64,000 nt of DNA. It comes from Chrysomallon squamiferum (Eukaryota; Mollusca; Gastropoda; Neomphalida; Peltospiridae). The notes under the pieces were generated by a model. It was not told the origin of the DNA. It worked only from the letters and a program-made list of their open reading frames with translations, and searched no databases. The translations under genes were made by a program, and so were the position numbers. Each line of letters starts with the position of its first letter. The stretch's first letter is position 1. Where the stretch lies: contig CM022665.1 of assembly GCA_012295275.1 (NCBI GenBank), positions 41,057,152 to 41,121,151 on the forward strand, given 5' to 3'. Below, piece after piece: positions 45,286 to 56,960 of this stretch.

Positions 45286-48200
45286 ATGGCTGAAAAAGGG
45301 GATCTGAAAAATACAACTCTCAACAGCATGGCTCAACAAATGTCACAGAGCAGCAAATCTGATAGCATGGAAAAGACTGAAGAAGTTGTTGAAAAAGTTG
45401 TTGAAGACAATCCTGAAGGAATATCTGCACCAACTGGTCACTCTGAGGAGCAGACTGAAGAACCGATTACAGTTTTTGTTGATCAGATCGAAGAACAAGT
45501 TGGACATGGAATCACCGCCTGCATTGATCCAGCAGCATCTTCTCAGCAGTATTCTGAACATTGCTATTGTGGAGAGGATGGGTCTAAAAAACCTGAGGAT
45601 TCTGAAGATGTTGGAGGTCAAATTATAAATGTGGATGAGCTGGATTTTTTGCAGCATACATCAGGAGAAGGATCAGGTGACATTCCAAAAACGTATGAGA
45701 TCAGTGATCATGTGGTTAGTCATAGAAAGCTGTTTGAATTTGAAGATGGACACATTAGTAAAGAAGATGTCAGAGAAGAAGAACTTTCTTATGAAGAGAT
45801 GAGAGAGTCTTATGGTACTCTGAGAAGAATGAATGATGGGATGAATGCAGAACAAGGACAGATCAGAATAGTAAATATTGATAGACTTCAAGAAAGAGAT
45901 GAAAGCATAGAGTTGATGGATGAGATTGTCTTTGAGATTAATGAAAGTGAGGTAGATTTTAGAGAAATTGTGGTTGATGGTCGTATCAGTAATTTATATC
46001 TGAGGGAAATGAAAGTGGGTGCACAGAATTTTGGACAGTACCAGCTTGTCATGAGTAGCGAACAAGATTTACTAGGATTTGAACAAACGAGTGATCAAAC
46101 TGAAAGAGAATTTATAGGTTTTGAAGAAAACAGTGAACAAGATCTTACAGTTGTAACAGGAATTGAACATAGCAGTCAACAAGTTATGAGAAAAGTGGAG
46201 ATATTTGAACAGAACAATGAACAAGACTTTGAGCAGAATTATGAATTAGATATCAGAGGAACTGAAGACAGCCTGTCATGCAGTGTCACAGATTTGTCAG
46301 CTGGACAACAAATGGAAGTTCAGGACACCAGAGAAGAAGTCTGTGACAGTAATGAGGGCCTTTCTGATGGAGAAGATATTTCTGAATTTGAGGATGATGA
46401 AAACAATGAACTGGATGAAGTAGTCAGGGAAATAGTACGAGGTGAGAAAAGTGGCAAGAAAAATATTATCAGCCACAAACGCGATAAAGCAGTTAATAAG
46501 GATAAAAAAGAAAGTGAAATTCAGAAAGGAAAGGTAGATCAAAATGAATGTGAAATTAAGAAAGAAAAGGTGGAACAAAATGAATGTCAAATTCAGAAAG
46601 GAAAGGTGGAACAAAATGAATGCAAAATTCAGAAGGGACAGGTGGATCAAAATGAATGTAAAATTCAGAAAGGAAAGGTGCAACAAAATGAATGTAAAAT
46701 TCAGAAAGGAAGGGTGGAACAAAATGAATATAAAATTCAGAAAGGAAAGTTGGAACAAAATGAATGTAAAATTCAGAAAGGAAGGGTGGAACAAAATGAA
46801 TGTAAAATTCAGAAAGGAAAGGTGGAACAAAATGATTATAAAATTCAGAAAGGAAAGATGGAACAAAATGAATGTAAAATTCAGAAAGGAAAGGTGGAAC
46901 AAAGTGAATGTAAAATTCAGAAAGGAAGGGTGGAACAAAATGATTATAAAATTCAGAAAGGAAGGGTGGAACAAAATGAATATAAAATTCAGAAAGGAAA
47001 GGTGGATCTAAAGGTTGTTGGTGACAATGTTGGTATGTATGATTATCTTCACAAATGTTTTTACAAATATTTATCCATTACTGAGTTGTTATAATTAACA
47101 TATTTTTTCTGTAAGTATAATTTACAGATATAAATATATAATTTTTCTAAAATATAATATGATTTGGCATGATTTATCAACTATACATTATAGTTTTTCT
47201 AAAATTTGAAATCATTTGGCCTTGTTTATCAATTACTTATTATAATTTTTAGAAAAGAATGCAATGATTTAACCCTGTTTATCAAATGTATATTATAATG
47301 TTTCGTAAAATATGAAATGATCTGACCATATCAGCGATATATTATAATGCTTCTAACATATGAAATTATAATTTATCAGTTACGTATTGCTTTCAGCTGA
47401 CAGCAGTTCAAGCCAGCAAGATTTTAAGTGTGATAGTGAGGAATCTAGAACAGAGATGTTTGCCCGAGCACTAGATTTTGAAAAGGAAGGCGATCAGATT
47501 ACGGCACTGAAATGTTATCTTGGTTGCCTTTCAAACTTGGAGCCAGACTCTAATTTCTTACTACTGCCACAATGTTTGAGAAATGTAGGTTTTACTTTTT
47601 TAAAATTTAATTTGCACTTTGGGTGGATGGATGAGCATGTTTGTATTAAAAGGTGAATGTGTGTGTGTCTAAATGTAATGCATAGATCTACATCATGTAA
47701 TTTGTATTGCATATTTATTAGCTTTATAAATATGTAGTTTAAACGATTACAATGTGTATCTTTTATGTTGCAATGTGTTTGTACATACAGAATGTGGATG
47801 AAATTTATAACCTGTAAAAACAAAATGTAATTTGTGTCACTTGCAGCCAGGAGTTTGTATTTTTATTTATAACATGATGGACACATTTTCTTATAGTTCA
47901 GTGATGCTATAGTCATATAATAGATGTACAGTATTCATGTTTCATTTATAATGTTCTATTTATATTTATTTTTTATTTTTAAATTGTTTTTCAGGTCGCA
48001 GATATTTATTATCAAAGAGAAGAGTGTATCCTCACTTATATTGTATTATGGACATCTTTTATTGGTTTAGACAAATATTTACTATTAAACAAAAAAATAT
48101 ATAATTCCTGATCATCATATTTTAAAAGTACAATTTTTTTTTTTTTTTTTTTTTTTTTAATAAAACCTGTTTTAAATGCCATTACATCATATAGTGCATT

Positions 48201-51200
48201 GAAAGATAATGAAACATCTTAAAAATTGAAAAAATATATATTTATCATCCTTTTATTTATTTATTTTTATGGTGTATAGTTATTTATTTTGCATTTTGAA
48301 ATATTTAATGTATTCATATTTCATAGTGTTGTATAAGACCAAGAATTTTTATAAAATATTTCCTTAAGATAAATACACAGATGATAAAGCCATTTGTTTT
48401 ATTCAGGCTGAGAAGTTGTTTTATGAAAATGCTTTAATAGATACAACAGAAATCCAACAGAAAATAGGTAAGAAAGAAATGTATGAAAATTTATTTTAGA
48501 GAACTAATTTTACATTTATTTGTCTTTTTTAATTTAAATAGTTAATTTTTACTTTCTCCTTTTTAATTTTATTATTATTATATTATTATTATTATTATTA
48601 TTATTTGTAGACCTTTTGCATTGTGACAAGAATGTTTTTTTATTTTTATTATTTCTCAAATGTTTCAGATATCTTTAACTTTCAATAACTGTTTATCTCT
48701 CTCTCTTTAAACATACATTATTCTGTATTTAATATTTTTTTAGTGATTTACAGTAATTATTTTTGTTTATTTAATATCCAAATCAGCTGGTGAACAGAAT
48801 GAATTGTCGGAAGGAGGCGGAGATTCACCTGTCCCTAGGGATGTTTTACGAGCCGACGAGTATGAACATCTGGCCAGAGTGTGCATGGACAGGAGACAGT
48901 AAGATTATTTAACATTGCTTTAAAGATTAAAGTGATGTAGTAATTGTTGTCTGGAGTTATATTAAAAGCAACAGTTAAAAATAGAAAAGGAAAACAAAAA
49001 TGAGTTGTTAAAGTTCATTATACTTGATTATTTCTTTCAAATACAATATTTAGTTGATACTTACAATGAAAGAAGATTATACATACTGAGTTCTATACTA
49101 AATATATTATTAATAAAATATTAACTTTAAATCTCTCTTCTTCAGACCTCAGCTTGCTTTGGAATATTCAGGCAAAGTAAGTGATTTCTTTTATTACTTA
49201 AAATCTCCCCTAATATACTCAGTGCATATGTTTTTAATCTTTTTAAACTGTGCAGTAAAAACAAAAACATTTAATTGTTGTTTAAACCATGTTAGAAAAG
49301 GAATAATTCAAGTTAGGGTATATACTAAGAAGAAAATGCCTATTAACTAATAAACAAAAACAATCATGTATTATAAACATTTATTTTGACACTATACATA
49401 TGTGTATCATTTACTATATTTGGGTCTGATATCGCTATATATTTTTATTCTTCTTCATAGTTTTTCTCATTCAGAATTTGTGAAGTTGACATTAATTCCT
49501 CCATCTTTACCTATTTGAGGATATGTTTCTAGTTCTTTCTTTTATGCAGCATATGTTTCTTCAAGTTTTAAATTTTCTGTTCCTTTTTATGATTTAATAT
49601 AATTGCTTCTATATTCTTTTGTAAAATCCTAGTTAGTAATAAAATAATTTTATAACAGTATTTTGTCTTTTTTAGGCAACAAAAATTAGGCAGAAGGTTT
49701 ATGGTGATGATCATCGAATCACCAAAGAGAGTTTAGACTATTTTGCAGCTCTGTATGCAGAAGTGGGACGACATCAGTACAGTGGTAATTTATTTGTCAT
49801 AGTTCATTCTTTAGAATTTCACATTTAGAATTTTTGATGATACCTTATTAAAATCAGGAATTAAAACTGTATAGTCTGTAATAGTTTTTGAATATTATTA
49901 ACCATTTTTTATTCGATTTATGTCTAAGAATTAAGATAATAAAATTGGATTAAAAAATAATTGTCTTGCTTGAAGATAATTATTTTGTTATGGCAGATTC
50001 CTTTATTGATGCCATTGAATTTTTATTTGATATGGTAGAGTCTATGTGTTATTTATCAAAGAAACTATTGTTTGTAAAATGTAGAGTGTTTAAAAGTAAA
50101 TTAATTTTAAGATGAATCCATCTCTGGAATATGAAAAGTCTTTGATACAGTTAAAAATGTTTCAGAATCAGTGAAAGACCTGTTTAAGTCAGCAGAATGT
50201 TCACCAGTTGACCAAGATTCATCAGAAATGAGTCTTCCAGATGAAACTAATATCAGATCACCCTCATCCATTCTTAGAAACAGGAAAGCTAAAGAAGGTG
50301 AACTTTAATAATCTCCTTTTATCTATAAAAAAAAATCTAAATTCATTGATGAAGTTTAAAACTTGCTGATTTAACAATGATTTTTTGTCACAAAAATGTA
50401 ATTAATATATCTTAATTTGGTATTGTGAAAGGTAAAGGTTAAAAACTGCAAATAATTATCTTATTAATTTTTACCGAATAGCTATCTGCTGAGTTTTTCC
50501 AAATAACTATAAAACACATTAAGACACATCAGTACCAGCTTCAAAATAAAAAATTTTGGTTTTGGAAAATCACTAAATTATTTTTTCTTTGATTTTTAAA
50601 ATTATTTCCACTGATGCTTAAACTTTTTTATTTATTTAATAATAGTGTTTATAACTTTCAAGTTACATTTTTTATCATTTAATTGAGACACAGTTTTTAA
50701 ATAACAGTATTTGTAACTTTTGAGTTCTATTTTTATTATTTAATTTATGATTGGTATTTTTAATTTTTTTCTAGATAAAGAGAAGAAGCAAGTCAGATTT
50801 GAGGAACCACTGGAATACTCCAGATACAAAGGTACTATTATTACTTTTCTCATAATTACTGATGTAGTTTTTCAATACTATTTTTTTAGCAGAATAATCA
50901 TGAGAACAGCAACTAAAAGTTTGTTGGATCATGTTTACAGCTGTTTGATACCAAACTGATGACGTTTTTAAATAAATATAACCATTATTTTGTTTAAAAT
51001 TGTTAATAGTTATTACATTTTATTGAATTATAAATGTCATAATATGTTATTTTTGAAATTAATTATGGTCACTGCATTAACCTTTGTTAAACTGGTCACA
51101 TGTAAAGTTCAATTTGGTTTTATTTTTTGCTTTGTTTTTTTCAGAGGAATGTATATCTCGAGGTCTACTCTGTATGCTATTTGCAATTTGCTTTTTACTT

Positions 51201-51347
51201 CTATTCGTTCTTGGAAGCTGGTTATATTGCAACCTGTACAGCAACACCTTTTGCGAATCAATGCAGAATCAAGTCCAATTTTATCTGAATCGGATCAAAT
51301 ACTTCTACTATCATTATGACTCAACCAACAAAGTAAAATATTGGTAA
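45286..51347 (+). CDS. CNST: consortin-like (CNST / PPP1R64) trans-Golgi protein with coding minisatellite, complete
   Basis: Ten exons join in phase: 45286-47032, 47397-47584, 47995-48025, 48381-48467, 48787-48898, 49146-49176, 49676-49784, 50166-50297, 50775-50831 and 51145-51347, giving 898 residues. Residues 1-410 are acidic and poorly conserved in appearance. Residues 411-566 are 13 copies of a 12-residue repeat (KIQKGKVEQNEC type). Residues about 595-770 form a TPR-like helical region (LPQCLRN, YDKAICFIQAEKLFYENALID, LALEYSGKATKIRQKVYG). S803-I-L-R806 and K817-Q-V-R-F821 match SILK and RVxF docking motifs for protein phosphatase 1; 839-859 is a single membrane helix near the C-terminus. 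Consortin is known as a connexin-sorting TGN receptor and a PP1 partner (PPP1R64), which fits. The N-terminal half cannot be compared. The third intron is best read as U12-type. Start chosen as the first ATG of the open frame. Confidence 0.75.
46516..47010 (+). repeat. 36-bp coding minisatellite, 13 full copies plus a partial copy
   Basis: From 46516 to 46983 the first consortin-like exon consists of exactly 13 units of 36 bp, followed by a partial unit to 47010. Each unit encodes 12 residues of the form (K/E)IQKG(K/R)VEQNE(C/Y). Variation is mostly single substitutions (K/R, V/L/M, E/D, C/Y) and every unit keeps the length of 36, so the reading frame is preserved. The two other plus frames and one antisense frame are also open across the array because the unit lacks stops in those frames; these are not separate genes. 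Confidence 0.97.
48026..48380 (+). other. Candidate U12-type (minor spliceosome) intron in the consortin-like gene
   Basis: The donor is GTATCCTCA, matching the U12 consensus RTATCCTTT at its first seven positions. TTCCTTAAG at 48360-48368 matches the U12 branch site TTCCTTRAY except for the last base, with the branch A 13-14 nt from the acceptor. Only this donor gives phase 1, which joins T to AT as a Tyr codon (EEYDKAI). The alternative U2-type donor one step upstream (GAAGA/gtgtat) would run straight into TGA. Confidence 0.8.
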
Positions 51348-52398
51348 AAAAAACAATTACCAATGATGAAGGTCAAAATCTGGTAAAAGTAAATTTAATG
51401 AAGGTCGTCACCTGGTAAATAATCATTATTCTTTTTATTATGATCAAAATCTGGCTAAATAAATTTAACTCTGGTGAAGGAATATATCATTAGAACAAAA
51501 AAATTATTATTATGGTCAACAAATGTAACACCGATGAAGGGCAAAAACTGGTACATGAAATTTAATATTGATGAAGATAGACAATTGATAAATTGTTACA
51601 TTTACATGCATGAAAAAGAATGTATTTTGGGGATGTTACATTAACATGACAAAAAATGCATTTTGTTGCATAAATCAAAATTACTGCATAATGTTCTACC
51701 ATGTTCAATTGTTAAAGCAACATTTTTAGTTGTTTACTAACAGGTAACTAATACTATGCAGATTAATTTCAGGCAATTTTTATGTATTTTAATTTCATTG
51801 TAAACCTTGTATTTGTGGTTATTTGTGATATATGTTTTTACTAGACGTTAAGAATGTTTGGATAGTCCAAGTGAAATTAGTAGAGGCCAACGGAAAGAAA
51901 ATGCATTTAAAAAAAAAAAAAAAAAAGTAATAACTAAAAAACGTTTTAGAAAAAAAAAAGTTTTTGATATTTTACATTTTTACATGTTTTTTAGATTAGA
52001 TTTTGGTATTGTTTACACCTACTTCTTAATATGTATCTCTCACCTTTTTCCTCCAATAATTTGAAAAAAAAAAAATAATAATCTTTTTTCTTAACTGATG
52101 CCTTAGTTTTTGAGGCACATGTATTTTGATTTTCTTATTTTCATTTCTTTTTTTTGTTTTTGTTCATTTTACCTTTTTAAGGATTTTGTGTATCTTATGT
52201 ACTGTATCAAAATTTTACATTTAGAAAATAAAAAAAAATTAATATAATCATTTTTTCCCCCATTTTTTTAAACTGTCATTAAAAATGAAACCATCAAATT
52301 AATTTACGGTTGTCTCTTGTAAGCATATTTTTTAGTTTTTCCATGTGCATTTATTTTTTCCTTTTTTGTGGAAATGTACATAAGTGATGATTATCATC

Positions 52399-52404
52399 AA
52401 TAAA
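52399..52404 (+). terminator. Candidate proximal polyadenylation signal of the consortin-like gene
   Basis: AATAAA followed by TGTTCAAACCTGTGATG, a GT-containing downstream region, about 1.05 kb after the stop codon. Confidence 0.35.
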
Positions 52405-53763
52405 TGTTCAAACCTGTGATGATTTATTTGCTTATTACAGAATACTTATGATTAAGTTAGATTATTTATTATTTTAATTTTTTTTAAATTCTCTTTTAAA
52501 GTTATTTTTCATTTATACTTGTATTTCAAAGCAAAATAATAATAATAAAAAAAAAGTGTTTACAAAAAAAAAAAATAATAAAATAAAAAAAAAAGATTAA
52601 AGAAAGAAAAAAGTTTGTAAAACATTTTAATTAATGTTCAGGTTAATTAATTTCCTTTAACATGTTTATACATTTTGAAAAAGCTTAACAAAGTAAAAAA
52701 AGAAAAACTTGCACAAAAATAACTTTTTATGAAACATCTTTTCCTCTGTGTTGCTTTATCATTAGTAATTAATGAAATTTATATTTGTTGACTAAGTTAT
52801 TGTATGGTATTTATGTATTAGAAGGATATATATTGTTAACTGATTTTATTTTATTGCAAATTAAAAATTCGAAAGTTGTGGATTTGAATTTCCTTTTGTA
52901 TCTGTGATTTTTAAATTATTATTATTATTTTTTAAATTATGTTATTGTTGTACTTTGTAATTGTTTTTTTTTTTATTATTGTTTTCCTTAGCCTGACAAA
53001 GCTGCACAAATATAATCTATTTAATCCTCATTAACAGATGTTAAAAAGAGAAGATCTGTATCAAAGAACTGTGATATTATTTTTGTCTATTTGGTTATTG
53101 TTATTATTAATTATTATAAGATAAATTATTCATGAAATTAACACCAATACAATTATTACTTCCTTATTATATTCTAAATTCATTTCTGATTTAATATATA
53201 TTTAACAGTTGTATACCTGTTATAAAATGACAAAAGCAGATTAATCCTGCCAAGCGAATTTTAAAAGTTTTATTTAATTACTTTCGGTTTTGGGGTTATA
53301 GTAATTTTAATTGTTTCCTTTATTATCAGTTATAAAGTGTGTTTTTTAATTTATTTTTAATTTTTTAAAATTAATACTATTATATACTTGTGTGTCTGCA
53401 ATTTTAAAACCTCAGGTGATTATGTTTTTTTTACCTTATGTTTAACAGTTTTTGATTATTAAAAAAACAAAGGAACAGATGATGTTTTGAAAATATCTAT
53501 TGTATAATTTGCAGTTTACTAACAGTAAATGAAATAGATAAAAGATTATAGTTGAAAATTGTATTATAATGTATTATTTTATTGGACTAAATTTCAGAAA
53601 AGGCAGATACCATTATATATCAATATATTTATATCTGTATTTGTTAAATAACAATTCTTAAATTACTTGTTAATTCTCATTTAAATTATTTGTTACATAT
53701 AAGTTTGTTTTACTGAACCAGGTCTTCATAATTGTATTGCAGTGTTTATGTAATTGTAAATTT

Positions 53764-53769
53764 AATAAA
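53764..53769 (+). terminator. Candidate distal polyadenylation signal of the consortin-like gene
   Basis: AATAAA followed within 30 bp by a T/GT-rich stretch (ATTTTGTTTCC), located just before the 3' end of the opposite-strand 2OG oxygenase gene. Confidence 0.35.
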
Positions 53770-53800
53770 CAGACAACCAAGTGCAACATTTTGTTTCCTT

Positions 53801-53806
53801 TTTAAT
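53801..53806 (-). terminator. Candidate polyadenylation signal of the 2OG oxygenase gene
   Basis: ATTAAA on the minus strand about 200 bp after the TGA stop. No AATAAA was seen on that strand between the stop and this site. Confidence 0.3.
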
Positions 53807-54008
53807 GCTGTTATTTTACTAGTATTTCATTTTAAATTTAATTTTGACCGAGTTAAAAAAAACAGTGGAAGCAGCTATAACTGCAGCAGCCATTTTGTAA
53901 ATGCATAAAGGAAAAATATTTTCAGTATAAACAGAAATTAATTTAAATGAAAGTAGTGTAGTAAATATTAATGAAACAAATAATTTAACTCTATTGTTTA
54001 CTCTAATT

Positions 54009-56339
54009 TCATTTAGTCTGTGATAATTCTGGATACAGTTTGAATGCTTTTCTGTACAACTCCACTGCCTCCATGCAATCTCCATCTGCCTATAATAATG
54101 ACAGAGATCACTGAAAGTATTGTATAACAAATGATCACAGCTTTCTTGCTCATATCATTAACCAAAACTAAATATTCATTCATTCATTTCATGATAACTG
54201 TATGTAAAAACCAATAAATTATGAAAATATTTAAAATGCTTATTTAATTGCATATATAAATTTTATTTTCTTCAGAATTTGAGAAGATCAAAATTCGACA
54301 AGCCTTTAGATTAATTTTATCCCTTAATCCTGTATTTTGCAGATGATAAATAGAAAAATAAAGGGAGATAAAACAATATCTTTGAATAATTTGTTTTCTT
54401 CAAACATTAAACCCACATTTAAGATTAAACTACAAAATTACCTCTTTTCTTTCTGCTTCTTGTAACAGTTGAACAGCTTTTTCCTCATTTGTTGATAATG
54501 ATGGCTTTTCTGTGTTTTTAAACATAATGTCAGTTCTCAGAATGTACTTAACACCATCACTGAAATATAACAACAAGAAACATTATTATTGTTTATGCAG
54601 AATGTCCTTAAAAATGATAACTGTGTAGTCCAAATTCGGTGTATTGATCTAAAACATTTTTGGAAGGTTACATTCTTACAGAAAATAAAATTAAACATAT
54701 AAAAAAAAAAAAAGTATATATATATATATATATAAACCCTTAGATGCATACTCTCTAGAAAGCTGTTCTGAATTAGCAAAAACTATAATATTTTAATTAA
54801 TCAATTAATTTATTTTTGTTTTATTTTGGTCTCCTCAGTGGCTGTAATTGGCTTATTTATCTATTCTATATTGCCAGCTATTAAGAAACTTAATTAATAA
54901 AATTTAATTCACCATAATTTTTGGCCTTCATGAAGTCGATGATGATTGAAAATAATAGCCATTCCTGTTTCTGGCTGAATGCAACATAAAATATTCTTTT
55001 CTTCAGCACAGTATTTACCATCAGTATCCTAAATAAAATTTAAAAATAATATGAGCATATACACATAAACCAAACTGATCATTAAAACTTTTAATATTGT
55101 CACAAAATGTTTGTTCTAAACTGTCCAATGTAAATGTCTTTTTGATAGTGTTAACAAATAACCTAACTCTTTACTGCATATTTCCAAGTTACTCTTTATA
55201 GGTCTATAATTAATCATCATATGAAAATATAAAAACAATAAAACTAAGAACAAGACAGACTAGTACACTGAATTTGATAATAATGTACTCCCTATGAGTA
55301 CATTATTATCTTTATAATTATTCTCAACATTTTGTTGTTACTTTTTAGCTTTTGTACCTTAGTATAACACAGATTAAAAAAAAAAATAATAATAATTATA
55401 ATTATATAAAACTCAAAACTAAATTATATTTATGGAATTTTACCTTATATAGCTGCTGCTTTTCATCAACAAAATTGGTGCTGCCTCCATTAAAACTGCC
55501 GTTAAGATATATCATCAAAGTCTTCAGTGATCTGACTTCTGCACTTTCAACAAAATGGCCATCAAAGTGAGGGGCAAAATGTCCTCCAGGGTAATATCTA
55601 CATAATCTGAACACCTGTTAATTATAGAAACAAATTAATTAATAATTCACAATGACAGTAATAAAAACATTTATTTAATTTAATTTTTTTTTAAAAGAAG
55701 AAGAAAAAAAATTAATTCACTGAAGATAACTATAAATAAATAAATAAAAACTTAATATTAACTAAATTTAAATTGTAAAGATTTCTTTTACCTCATTTAA
55801 GTAATGTGGTTTCCATGATCCCTGAAGAAGACATTTCACTCCCTGAACATGATGTTGGGATGGATCACCTTCAATTTTTATGGTTGATAGATAGTTCTTA
55901 ACTCTTTCCCATAACAGAGATGCTAATTCTGGGCTTTTGAATATTATCCTATAAAGAATAAAGAATTTAAAACATTTATCTTTTTCGCTCTCTTTATATA
56001 TATTTTTTAAATTATAAATAAATAAACAATATTGTAGCTTAATAATAATATATTAATTTCTCACCTTTGGCTGCTCCTGTAGCTATCATTTGCTTTACAT
56101 ATTCCACGAAAACCCGATTTTTCTGCATTTTCAATGTAGTGTTGGCATTCGTATTCACTCATCAGATTATGCAGGAGAAATCCTTGGTCTCCAAAGTTAA
56201 AAACATCTGACTTTAGAATTAATTTATTGTAATTAACATCCTCATAATGATCTATCGTCTGCAAACTTTCGGAATCATAGAGTATTTCCCCCTTTTTGTT
56301 CGAACCGTCCTCGGTGCCAGGAACGAATTCACTTGTCAT
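54009..56339 (-). CDS. 2OG-Fe(II) oxygenase (prolyl-4-hydroxylase-like fold) with short TPR-like tail, complete
   Basis: Six minus-strand exons join in phase: 56339-56065, 55948-55792, 55614-55444, 55028-54913, 54559-54442 and 54089-54009, giving 305 residues. The double-stranded beta-helix signature is complete: RYYPGGHFAPHFDGHF with iron ligands H160 and D162, GGSTNF in the core, distal iron ligand H234 in RLHEG, and the 2-oxoglutarate-binding K244 in GVKYILRTD. There is no signal peptide or membrane segment, so a cytosolic or nuclear soluble enzyme is expected. Residues about 260-300 (EEKAVQLLQEAERKEADGD...AVELYRKAFKLYPEL) look like one TPR hairpin, similar to the region before the F-box in FBXO9. 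The substrate is unknown. An in-frame TGA lies nine bases before the ATG, just after a ttattag acceptor, so the start is firm and a non-coding first exon is likely; CG/gtaaga at 56834 is a possible donor. Upstream lies a relatively CpG-rich block. Confidence 0.9.
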
Positions 56340-56689
56340 TTTTATATCACTAATAACAAATATAAAATATAAAATGTATTGTTTATTTATCTACAGAATA
56401 GCCTGTATAGATGGTTTTTATTTTATTTTTATTCGTTTCTACATGAAGATATATTTTAAGGATAATTCTTTACACGTAAGACTAAAAGCACTTTGATTAG
56501 GTTTATATATATATATATGCTGTAGGATAATTACATAAAATAACGTTCCAAAACAAGGTGTTAGTATGTAAGCGAAAACTTTAATATGCCGATACATTTT
56601 TATAGTTTTTATGTGTGTTCTTGCACAAGCAAATGATATTTCCATTACATTCTCGTTCGTTTTTTCCCAGATGTATTGCACCACGCAAC

Positions 56690-56960
56690 GACACTTTGTT
56701 TACATTTCCGGGTTTGAGAAATCGTCCGAGTTCAGGAATAAACAAAACTTCAGCAATGCGGTTTAGTTTAATGTTGTAAAAGCATGCTATAAAACAACTA
56801 GACAGGTGCTTGCGTCCTCTTGCGAGATCTTACCGAATAAAGTGATCTCTTTTCTCGCAGAGGTTCTAGCATTGATGATCCAGTGACTAAGCCAGAGCGA
56901 GGACGGAGACAAGTCGGTCGGTTGGCTTATAAAGTTTAGGACCGTGATAGAAGCAGAACA
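56690..56960 (-). promoter_or_regulatory. CpG-bearing block, likely promoter / non-coding first exon of the 2OG oxygenase gene
   Basis: This block has many more CpG dinucleotides than its surroundings (TCCGGG, GCGAG, CTCGC, GACGG, GTCGGTCGG). On the minus strand it contains CG/gtaaga at 56834, a plausible donor to the ttattag acceptor at 56350 just before the start codon. No transcript evidence is available. Confidence 0.4.

Larger units (their letters stand above)
51348..54008. other. Tail-to-tail region: consortin-like 3' UTR and intergenic DNA
   Basis: About 2.7 kb of AT-rich sequence. The first part repeats GATGAAGG...AAAATCTGGTAAA-type phrases (51363-51560) and the rest is T-rich with A runs near 51907, 52066 and 52560. 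It probably contains the 3' UTRs of both converging genes. Confidence 0.6.

Noticed and set aside
46297-46974. Minus-strand 225-residue open frame over the consortin-like repeat
   Set aside because: It is the antisense of the 36-bp repeat and has a Leu/Phe/His pattern forced by the unit; the sense exon fits a conserved gene.
47585-47656. Extension of consortin-like exon 2 past 47584
   Set aside because: AAT/GTAGGT is a good donor and the next exon continues in phase with TPR-like sequence; the read-through part is not conserved-looking.
49159-49350. 63-residue plus-strand frame
   Set aside because: Begins in the 31-nt consortin-like exon and reads on into the intron beyond a good GTAAGT donor.
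53819-54130. 103-residue minus-strand frame
   Set aside because: It overlaps the last 2OG oxygenase exon in a different frame; the phase-consistent exon 54009-54089 explains the region.
56830-56940. Possible structured RNA (snRNA or snoRNA) in the CpG-bearing block
   Set aside because: I compared it with remembered U1, U2, U4, U5, U6atac, U11 and U12 starts and box C/D motifs and found no match; a promoter or 5' UTR explanation is simpler.
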